Part shown: piece after piece, positions 6,674 through 11,622 of the stretch
Position numbering within the stretch: the stretch's first letter is position 1
Layout of the letters: every line of letters starts with the position of its first letter
NCBI GenBank assembly: GCA_015265235.1
Contig: JABZYJ010000059.1
Location: 1 to 11,622 of the forward strand
DNA length: 11,622 nucleotides
Direction of reading: 5' to 3'
From: Selenomonas sp.
GTDB taxonomy: Bacteria; Bacillota; Negativicutes; Selenomonadales; Selenomonadaceae
Position numbers and translations under genes: made by a program
Notes under the pieces: generated by a model
The model's database searches: none
Told to the model about the DNA's origin: nothing
What the model saw: only the letters and a program-made list of their open reading frames with translations

Positions 6674-7324
6674 TCACAGCTTCCCTTGCTTGATCGCATC
6701 CAGCGCCGCGTGCAGCGATGGATAAATCCCCGTGCAGATCCCCCGCATCTCCTCCGTCGGCGGCAATGTGTCGGGAATCATCACCGCCACACAGCCCGCT
6801 GCCGATGCACCGCGCAGCCCATTGTAGCCATCCTCAAAGACATAGCAGTCCGCCGGTGCGATCTGGATTGCCGCAGCCGCGCGCAGAAAAATATCGGGGG
6901 CGGGTTTCCCCCGCTCGACCATATCCCCGCCGACAATGGCATCAAAGTACTCTCTCAGACCGCTCTGCGCGAGATTTTTCTCGATCTGCGCCACCGTCGA
7001 ACTGCTTGCCGTTGCGATACGGACGCCATGCGCGCGAAAATAATGGAGCAGCTCACGCGCCCCCGGCATGATCGGCAAGTTCTTCGCTGCCTCGTCACGG
7101 ACGTACTCAGCCACACGGCGCGAATAGGCATAGGCATCCACCGTCGGATAGAAGGAATGCACCACCGCCGCCATCGTCTCACCGCTCGTGCCGCAGCATG
7201 CCTTGCCCAATTCCGGGCTGCGCGGCACACCAAATTCATCGGCGACGACCAGCCAACCGTGCTGATACATCTTCTCCGTATCAAAGAGCAGCCCATCCAT
7301 ATCAAAGATTGCGCCTTGCTGCAT
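6674..7324 (-). CDS. HAD family hydrolase (subfamily IA, beta-phosphoglucomutase-like phosphatase)
   Basis: A 216-residue HAD-IA phosphatase. Motif I is IFDMDGLLFDT with nucleophile Asp8 and Asp10; the cap domain spans about 18-85; motif II is the serine run TASSS (Ser107 region); motif III is Lys140 in GKPAPDIFL; motif IV is VFEDGYNG with Glu164-Asp165. Motif IV commonly has serine after ED; glycine is found here. The DGLLFDTE sequence and the cap size resemble beta-phosphoglucomutase/phosphoglycolate phosphatase relatives, but the substrate cannot be told. GGAGGAG precedes the ATG at 7324. It is the first gene of the long leftward block, after the guaB terminator. Confidence 0.88.
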   Translation of the reverse strand: MQQGAIFDMDGLLFDTEKMYQHGWLVVADEFGVPRSPELGKACCGTSGETMAAVVHSFYPTVDAYAYSRRVAEYVRDEAAKNLPIMPGARELLHYFRAHGVRIATASSSTVAQIEKNLAQSGLREYFDAIVGGDMVERGKPAPDIFLRAAAAIQIAPADCYVFEDGYNGLRGASAAGCVAVMIPDTLPPTEEMRGICTGIYPSLHAALDAIKQGKL

Positions 7325-7410
7325 ATCTCCTCCGCCATACCGGAGAAATGAATTCGTACCGGATCAGCCAAATGTCATTTCATCCGTGATTCCCAAAAAT
7401 CCTATGGTTG

Positions 7411-7419
7411 ATATTACCA
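7411..7419 (-). promoter_or_regulatory. Possible extended -10 promoter for the HAD-ireB-mltG block
   Basis: TGGTAATAT on the minus strand (7419-7411) fits an extended -10 (TGn plus TAATAT); no good -35 is visible. It follows directly after the guaB terminator U-tract and would start transcription near 7404, leaving an 80-nt leader. Tentative. Confidence 0.35.
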
Positions 7420-7427
7420 CAAAATAT

Positions 7428-7462
7428 GAAAAAAGAAAAGGCGCACGCATCGTGCGTCTTTT
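7428..7462 (-). terminator. Rho-independent terminator of guaB
   Basis: On the minus strand the 12-nt arm AAAAGACGCACG (7462-7451) pairs with CGTGCGCCTTTT (7447-7436) around the 3-nt loop ATG, with one A-C mismatch. C plus six T follow (7435-7429). It starts 10 nt after the guaB stop. Confidence 0.85.
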
Positions 7463-7472
7463 CTGATCTTCG

Positions 7473-8978
7473 TCAATCCCGTCCGAGTTTGTCGCGCAGG
7501 ATTACATCGTGTGCGCCGCCCTCGACGATGCTGGTCGAGGAGACGAGGGTAAGCTTTGCCTTGTCACGGAACTCCGGGAGGCTGAGCGCACCGCAGTTGC
7601 ACATCGTAGAGCGGATCTTGGAGAGCGTCGTCTGCACGTTCTCCTTCAGCGGCCCTGCATAGGGTACGTAGGAATCAACCCCCTCCTCAAAGGAGAGCTT
7701 CTTGCTCCCGCCGAGATCATACCGCTGCCAGTTGCGCGCACGGTTCGAGCCCTCGCCCCAATATTCCTTATAGTAGGTGCCGTTCACCATGACGCGGTCC
7801 GTCGGGCTCTCATCGAAGCGTGAGAAGTAACGCCCCAGCATGAGGAAGTCCGCGCCCATGGCAAGCGCGAGCGTCATGTGATAGTCATAGACGATGCCGC
7901 CGTCAGAGCAGATGGGGATGTAGACACCCGTCTCCTTGTAGTATTTGTCACGCTCGGCACACACGTCGATGAGTGCCGTTGCCTGTCCGCGTCCGATGCC
8001 CTTCGTCTCGCGCGTAATGCAGATGGAACCGCCGCCGATGCCGACCTTGATAAAGTCTGCCCCCGCATTTGCGAGGAAACGGAAGCCCTCACCGTCCACG
8101 ACGTTGCCCGCGCCAACCTTGACCGAATCACCGAACTCCTCGCGGATGTACTGGATCGTCATGCGCTGCCACTCGGAGAACCCCTCCGAGGAGTCGATGC
8201 AGAGGACATCGACGCCCGCGTCGATGAGCGCGGGAACGCGCTCCGTATAGTCGCGCGTATTGATGCCCGCACCGACGATGTAGCTCTTGTTGTCATCGGT
8301 CAGCTCCAACTCATTTTCCTTGTTGTCCGTGTAGTCCTTGCGGAACACCATATAGCGCAGGCGCTGATTCTTGTCGATGAGCGGCAGCATGTTGAGCTTG
8401 TGCTCCCAGATGAGATCATTGGCGAGCGTCAGGGAGGTCGCATCTGCATCGGCCCAGACGAGCTTCTCGAACGGCGTCATGAACGTATGCACTTTCGTAT
8501 CGAGCGACATCCGGGAGACACGGTAGTCACGGCTCGTCACGATGCCGACGAGCTTGCCGTTCGCGGAGCCGTCTTCCGTGACCGCCATGGTCGAATGTCC
8601 CGTCTTAGCGAGAAGATCGAGCACCCCACCGAGTGTCGTATCAGGACTGATGTTCGAGTCACTGCTGACAAAGCCCGATTTATAGTTCTTCACACGCGAG
8701 ACCATCGCCGCCTCTGCCTCGATGGACTGCGAGCCATAGATGAACGATACACCGCCCTGCTTGGCGAGGGCAATCGCCATCGTGTCGTTGGAGACCGCCT
8801 GCATGATCGCAGAGGTCAGCGGGATATTCATCGTGAGCGCCGGCTCTTCATCACGACGAAATTTGACGAGCGGCGTGCGCAGGGAAACATTTGCGGGGAA
8901 GCATTCCGCCGAGGAGTAGCCGGGTACGAGCAGATACTCTCCGAACGTATGCGACGGTTCAGTGTAATAATGCGCCAA
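7473..8978 (-). CDS. guaB: IMP dehydrogenase, Tritrichomonas foetus-like subtype
   Basis: A 501-residue IMP dehydrogenase (IMP to XMP with NAD, first committed step of GMP synthesis). The barrel is interrupted by a CBS pair at about residues 100-220. Catalytic Cys320 is in VGIGGGSICITR, the IMP-binding stretch is CSDGGIVYDY (357-366), the mobile flap includes WGEGSNRARNWQRYD with Arg419-Tyr420, and FEEGVDSYVPYAG follows. GGGSICITR replaces the usual bacterial GPGSICTTR, and the protein lines up throughout with my memory of the T. foetus enzyme. The start TTG at 8978 gives MAHYYTEPSHTFGEYLL, aligning with that enzyme's N-terminus, and has GGAAAGGA 9 nt upstream; an upstream ATG at 9026 would add 16 unrelated residues. 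It is a single-gene unit with its own promoter and terminator. Confidence 0.96.
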   Translation of the reverse strand: MAHYYTEPSHTFGEYLLVPGYSSAECFPANVSLRTPLVKFRRDEEPALTMNIPLTSAIMQAVSNDTMAIALAKQGGVSFIYGSQSIEAEAAMVSRVKNYKSGFVSSDSNISPDTTLGGVLDLLAKTGHSTMAVTEDGSANGKLVGIVTSRDYRVSRMSLDTKVHTFMTPFEKLVWADADATSLTLANDLIWEHKLNMLPLIDKNQRLRYMVFRKDYTDNKENELELTDDNKSYIVGAGINTRDYTERVPALIDAGVDVLCIDSSEGFSEWQRMTIQYIREEFGDSVKVGAGNVVDGEGFRFLANAGADFIKVGIGGGSICITRETKGIGRGQATALIDVCAERDKYYKETGVYIPICSDGGIVYDYHMTLALAMGADFLMLGRYFSRFDESPTDRVMVNGTYYKEYWGEGSNRARNWQRYDLGGSKKLSFEEGVDSYVPYAGPLKENVQTTLSKIRSTMCNCGALSLPEFRDKAKLTLVSSTSIVEGGAHDVILRDKLGRD

Positions 8979-9090
8979 GAGAACCCATCCTTTCCACTTT
9001 TCGAAGAAAGTACTGAAAAAATTCACCCATTTATCAGTGCTTACCGTAAGATGGCTGTGCTGAATTTATCAGTACTTCCTTAAATTTTTC
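8979..9090 (-). promoter_or_regulatory. Structured guaB 5' leader of unknown class
   Basis: The predicted leader runs from about 9090 to the TTG. Its 5' segment AAGGAAGUACUGA pairs with UCAGUACUUUCUU near 9003-9018 (13 pairs with one G-U), then after a U/UU internal loop AAAUUCA pairs with UGAAUUU: about 20 pairs in total. Inside lie CUUA/UAAG around CGG, and CCAU/AUGG followed by a U-rich run. A second copy of the ACUGAUAAAU sequence inside (9029-9041) could compete for the same partner. I do not recognise the purine, PRPP or ppGpp riboswitch cores. A protein operator is an alternative. Confidence 0.45.
8988..8995 (-). promoter_or_regulatory. Ribosome binding site for the guaB TTG start
   Basis: GGAAAGGA on the minus strand is 9 nt before TTG at 8978. 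No comparable site precedes the in-frame ATG at 9026. Confidence 0.7.
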
Positions 9091-9095
9091 TGTTA

Positions 9096-9124
9096 AATAT
9101 ACGCGCTTCCACGCGCTGTGTCAA
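9096..9124 (-). promoter_or_regulatory. Sigma-A promoter of guaB
   Basis: Consensus TTGACA (minus 9124-9119), a 17-nt spacer and TATATT (9101-9096). Predicted start near 9090. The spacer contains CGCG/CGCG repeats. Confidence 0.85.
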
Positions 9125-9160
9125 CCAATAAATCAGTATGAGAAACACAGGTGTATGGAT

Positions 9161-9200
9161 AAAAACTCCCTAAGAGTTTCACATTCTCTTAGGGAGTTTT
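9161..9200 (-). terminator. Rho-independent terminator of tRNA-Leu
   Basis: A perfect 15-bp stem: AAAACTCCCTAAGAG (minus 9200-9186), a 9-nt loop and CTCTTAGGGAGTTTT (9176-9162), followed by T at 9161. It lies 27 nt after the tRNA 3' end. The run of T on the other strand could also stop plus-strand transcription. Confidence 0.9.
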
Positions 9201-9227
9201 CGGAAGCCATAACGGCTGATCTTCAAA

Positions 9228-9316
9228 TGGTGCCGAAGGCCGGGGTCGAACCGGCACGCTGCTCACACAGCGGCAGATTTTGAGTCTGCTGCGTCTGCCA
9301 ATTCCGCCACTTCGGC
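9228..9316 (-). tRNA. tRNA-Leu (anticodon CAA)
   Basis: An 89-nt class II tRNA. The acceptor stem is GCCGAAG/CTTCGGC with discriminator A and an encoded CCA. The anticodon stem GCAGA/TCTGC closes the loop CTCAAAA with CAA at 9282-9280, which reads UUG. The long variable arm folds as CGCTG/CAGCG, typical of tRNA-Leu, and the T arm is GCCGG-TTCGACC-CCGGC. It is transcribed alone, with its own promoter and terminator. Confidence 0.97.
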
Positions 9317-9334
9317 TTGGGGAAATACGAGAGT

Positions 9335-9364
9335 ATTATAGCATTCCGCACGGTCTCTTGTCAA
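9335..9364 (-). promoter_or_regulatory. Promoter of tRNA-Leu
   Basis: TTGACA (minus 9364-9359), an 18-nt spacer and TATAAT (9340-9335), preceded by TGC, so also an extended -10. Start predicted near 9328, 12 nt before the mature tRNA. The -35 begins 4 nt after the last base of the Nudix gene. Confidence 0.88.
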
Positions 9365-9367
9365 ACA

Positions 9368-9766
9368 TCAGCGCAGGCGCGGCTCGATCTTCCGGATGAG
9401 ATCCATGTCTGCCGCAAACCACGGGACACTGTAGAGATCGGCGCGCCCGAGCCACCGCCCCTCGGAGTGGACACGCAGCTGCGGCTCTCCCGCTGCGAGC
9501 CGGCAGAGGTAGAGGCGCATGTTCATGTGATACTCCGGATAGTCGTGGTCAACCGTGCCGAGGAGTTCCTCCACTGTGACCATAACGCCGAGCTCCTCCT
9601 GCATCTCACGCACAAGTGCCGCCGCATCCGTCTCCCCCGACTCGACCTTTCCGCCCGCGAATTCCCACGTCCCTGCATACGCTCCATAGGAGCGGCATGC
9701 GCCGAACACCTTCCCGTCACGCAGGATCGCTCCTGCGACGACATCAATGTGCTTTCGCTCCTCCAT
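9368..9766 (-). CDS. Nudix (MutT-like) hydrolase
   Basis: A 132-residue protein, the size of a single Nudix domain. The complete Nudix box GX5EX7REUXEEXGU runs from Gly39 to Val61 (GKVESGE, then REMQEELGV), giving the metal-binding glutamates. MutT-like features are the N-terminal DVVAGAILRDGKVF strand and the WEFAGGKVE lead-in. These enzymes hydrolyse nucleoside diphosphate derivatives such as oxidised dGTP or dCTP analogues; the substrate cannot be assigned here. AAGGAG lies 7 nt before the ATG at 9766, which is only 3 nt after the gpsA stop, so it is the last gene of the tcdA-gpsA operon. Confidence 0.93.
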   Translation of the reverse strand: MEERKHIDVVAGAILRDGKVFGACRSYGAYAGTWEFAGGKVESGETDAAALVREMQEELGVMVTVEELLGTVDHDYPEYHMNMRLYLCRLAAGEPQLRVHSEGRWLGRADLYSVPWFAADMDLIRKIEPRLR

Positions 9767-9769
9767 GCC

Positions 9770-10750
9770 CTACTCCTTCTCGCTCTTATTGCGCCGCAGA
9801 AACAGCTGCATCAGCTGTGCACGCGGGTCACATCCATGCGCGACGATCTCATATACCGTCGTGCAGATGGGCAGCTCAACACGATACTCCGCGGCAAGAG
9901 CCATCAGTGCCTCAGCGGTGTAAACACCCTCGGCAATCTTATGAAAGTCGCCTGCCGTACCGCGCACGACAGCCTCCCCATAGCGGCGGTTGTTGCTGTG
10001 CGGAGAAAAGAGCGTGGCCTCGTAGTCGCCAAGATGCGACAGCCCGTAGATGGTGTCCCCATCGCCCCCCATCGCATGCACCAAACGCGAGAGCTCACGC
10101 GCACCGCGCGCCATAAGTGCCCCCTTCAGGCTGCCGTAGGAAAAGCCATCGAGCATCCCCGCTGCGAGCCCAACCACATTCTTCGCCGCGGCCCCGACCT
10201 CTGTGCCGAGGAGATCATCCCCATAATAGAAGCGGATGAGGGGACTGCCAAGCACCTCCACCAGATCGTGCAGCACCGCCCGCTCCTCCCCCGCAAGCAC
10301 CATGCAGTTCGGAATGCCGCGCACAAAGTCCTGCACATGCCCGGGACCAACCCAGACGACGGGCTGTATGTCTGCGCCGAGCTCTTCCTTGACCACGGTG
10401 GTCAGGCGCTTTCCCGTGCCGATCTCAAGGCCTTTCATACAGAGAATCATCCGCTTGGTGCGGAGCTCCTCCATGAGGCCGTGTGCGCATACATCGTGCA
10501 GGAAGGCACGCAGTGCCTGTGCATGGATGGAGATGATGACGATCTCCGCCGTCTGCAGCGCCGCTGCAAGATCATCCGTCAGATGAACCTCTGGTGGGAG
10601 AGTCAGAAACTCATTCGTCCGTGTCTTCTCCAGTACCGCGAGATGTTCCGACCCGCTGCGCCCCCACAGCGTCACTGCATGACCGACACGCTGAGCATAC
10701 CACGCGTGAAACGAGCCCCAACGCCCACATCCGAGAACCGTAACCCTCAT
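9770..10750 (-). CDS. gpsA: NAD(P)-dependent glycerol-3-phosphate dehydrogenase, divergent GpsA
   Basis: A 326-residue protein of normal GpsA length, expected to reduce dihydroxyacetone phosphate to sn-glycerol-3-phosphate for phospholipid synthesis. The Rossmann motif is VLGCGRWGSFHA (Gly7, Gly9, Gly12). CMKGLE (Lys106) and GTEVGAAAKNV (Lys190, the usual proton-relay lysine) match the family, as do YGLSHLGDYEAT (Asp242) and SPHSNNRRYGE (Arg255/256). Several stretches differ from typical GpsA: GPGHVQDFVRGIPN in place of SGPSFAxE-type sequence, and DGFSYGSLKGALMARG. The start overlaps the tcdA stop (ATGA). Substrate or cofactor preference may differ; identity as a 3-phosphoglycerol/6-phosphogluconate-type dehydrogenase is certain, GpsA likely. 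Confidence 0.87.
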   Translation of the reverse strand: MRVTVLGCGRWGSFHAWYAQRVGHAVTLWGRSGSEHLAVLEKTRTNEFLTLPPEVHLTDDLAAALQTAEIVIISIHAQALRAFLHDVCAHGLMEELRTKRMILCMKGLEIGTGKRLTTVVKEELGADIQPVVWVGPGHVQDFVRGIPNCMVLAGEERAVLHDLVEVLGSPLIRFYYGDDLLGTEVGAAAKNVVGLAAGMLDGFSYGSLKGALMARGARELSRLVHAMGGDGDTIYGLSHLGDYEATLFSPHSNNRRYGEAVVRGTAGDFHKIAEGVYTAEALMALAAEYRVELPICTTVYEIVAHGCDPRAQLMQLFLRRNKSEKE

Positions 10751-11484
10751 GACGATACCTCCACCGCTGCACCCGTCAGTGCACGTACGACAACCCCCGC
10801 CATAATCATCCCCGCCACAGGCGGTACAAAGGACACACTGCCCGGTGCCAGATGCCGTCCCGGTGCCGGCGCACAGATGCCCGCGGCGGGACGCTTCGGA
10901 CGCTCGCGCGAGCAGACGACCGTGAGACGCCGTACGCCGCGTTCCTTCAGCTTTTTCCGCAGAATACGTGCCAATGGATCACCCTTGGTGCGATAGATAT
11001 CCATCACCTCAAAGAGTGTGGGGTCGAGTTTGTTGGCCGCCCCCATGCTCGCAATCAGCGGTATATTCCGTGCCTGACACTGTACGGCAAGATCCACCTT
11101 CGCCGTCACCGTATCCACTGCATCCACGGCATAGTCATAATGCGCCGCAAAAAAGGAATCCGCCTCCTCAGGCAGATAAAACGCACGAATTTCGCGTACC
11201 TGACAATGGGGATTGATCGCTCGAATGCGCTCTGCCATGACCGTGGTCTTGGCTTTTCCCACCGTCTCGGTGAGTGCGTGAATCTGGCGGTTGATATTCG
11301 TCACGTCGATCGTATCGTGGTCGATGAGCGTCAGACTGCCTACACCGGCGCGCGCCAACGCCTCTGCCGTGAATGATCCGACCCCGCCGACGCCAAACAC
11401 GGCCACCGAGCTCGCTGCAAGGCGTGCAAGTCCTGCGTCGCCAAGCAGCATCTCCGTCCGCGCAAAGCGCTGATCCTCCATCAT
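10747..11484 (-). CDS. tcdA: tRNA threonylcarbamoyladenosine dehydratase (TcdA), ThiF/E1-like
   Basis: A 245-residue ThiF/E1-like adenylating enzyme. The nucleotide site is VFGVGGVGSFTAEALARAG (31-47), followed by LIDHDTIDVTNINRQIHAL with Asp55/Asp57 and the Asn-Arg-Gln triad. The VDAVDTVTAKVDL and IASMGAANKLDPTLFEV segments and the C-terminal GSVSFVPPVAGMIMAG are typical of TcdA/CsdL, which uses ATP to cyclise t6A37 in tRNA to ct6A; no CxxC zinc pairs of the MoeB/ThiF type are seen. Two adjacent ATGs occur at 11484 and 11481; GGGGAGGG lies just before both and its spacing is better for 11481. It starts about 20 nt after a terminator-like hairpin and ends in an ATGA overlap with gpsA. Confidence 0.9.
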   Translation of the reverse strand: MMEDQRFARTEMLLGDAGLARLAASSVAVFGVGGVGSFTAEALARAGVGSLTLIDHDTIDVTNINRQIHALTETVGKAKTTVMAERIRAINPHCQVREIRAFYLPEEADSFFAAHYDYAVDAVDTVTAKVDLAVQCQARNIPLIASMGAANKLDPTLFEVMDIYRTKGDPLARILRKKLKERGVRRLTVVCSRERPKRPAAGICAPAPGRHLAPGSVSFVPPVAGMIMAGVVVRALTGAAVEVSS

Positions 11485-11504
11485 TCCCTCCCCATCCTAC
11501 ATCG

Positions 11505-11533
11505 AAAAAGCTGCCGCAACTGTGCGGCAGCTT
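11505..11533 (-). terminator. Rho-independent terminator after the universal stress protein gene
   Basis: A perfect 11-bp stem AAGCTGCCGCA/TGCGGCAGCTT around CAGT on the minus strand, followed by TTT (five T in all, 11509-11505). It lies 21 nt after the stress protein stop and only about 20 nt before tcdA. Confidence 0.88.
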
Positions 11534-11554
11534 GAAAGAATCAACCAACGGTCA

Positions 11555-11622
11555 TTACTTTACCACGAGAACAGGACACTTGGACTGCTCGACCACATAC
11601 TGGCTGACGCTGCCCAGCAGAA
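11555..11622 (-). CDS. Universal stress protein (UspA family), C-terminal fragment
   Basis: Only the last 21-22 codons are inside the window, reading LLGSVSQYVVEQSKCPVLVV and a final lysine before TAA. This is the standard UspA C-terminus: the GSVS phosphate-contact motif of the ATP-binding type, then a helix and the CPVLVV strand. The N-terminal part, start and ligand loop lie beyond the right edge. The gene ends at its own terminator. Confidence 0.88.
   Translation of the reverse strand, partial: LLGSVSQYVVEQSKCPVLVVK

Noticed and set aside
7376..7400. Similarity of ATCCGTGATTCCC here to ATCCGTGATTTCCC near 5972
   Set aside because: The match is about 13 bases, has different flanks, and one copy is within coding sequence; chance is enough.
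8979..9090. Guanine/purine riboswitch before guaB
   Set aside because: The three-way junction with its conserved loop sequences is not seen, and the main feature is one long AU-rich stem.
9317..10996. A 559-codon plus-strand open frame (also 441 codons at 4167-5492 and 401 at 7878-9083)
   Set aside because: These lie antisense to gpsA/Nudix/tcdA, mltG and guaB, which have clear family motifs. The translations are Arg/His-rich and low in structure, typical of shadows in GC-rich DNA, and the first runs across no credible ribosome binding site.

Overview
The window reads as ordinary chromosomal DNA from a Firmicute. The gene order and the GC-rich, tightly packed style suggest the Negativicutes (Selenomonas-like, diderm), but this is an inference; no rRNA or other phylogenetic marker is present. 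Every supported gene is on the minus strand, so transcription runs from the right edge to the left. Long plus-strand open frames are shadows of these genes.

Right to left, there are four transcription blocks. (1) The 3' end of a universal stress protein gene (11555-11622) is followed by a strong hairpin terminator. After it comes a tightly coupled operon: a tcdA-like tRNA t6A dehydratase, a divergent glycerol-3-phosphate dehydrogenase (gpsA) and a Nudix hydrolase. (2) tRNA-Leu(CAA) stands alone with a near-perfect promoter and a perfect-stem terminator. (3) A single-gene guaB unit has a consensus promoter, a structured ~110-nt leader and its own terminator. Its product is the IMP dehydrogenase subtype known from the protist Tritrichomonas foetus. 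(4) A long leftward series follows: HAD phosphatase, ireB/reoM, ruvX, DUF1292, mltG, U32 peptidase-family protein, acylphosphatase, aroQ, Xaa-Pro peptidase, efp, Asp23 and AmaP (cut by the left edge). Several junctions are ATGA or short overlaps, and efp has its own promoter.

Block 4 joins two gene strings that are separate in Bacillus subtilis: yrzL-yrrK-yrzB-yrrL...yrrO (ireB-ruvX-DUF1292-mltG-U32) and aroQ-papA-efp...Asp23. The genes mix housekeeping translation functions (efp, RNA hydroxylation, pre-16S processing) with envelope control (IreB/ReoM, MltG, Asp23/AmaP).

I see no mobile element, CRISPR array, toxin-antitoxin or defence system. The best leads are a single-base frameshift that cuts the Xaa-Pro peptidase exactly between its two domains; an unassigned, possibly bistable RNA leader before guaB; the parasite-like IMP dehydrogenase; and a hairpin that covers the ribosome binding site of the DUF1292 gene.
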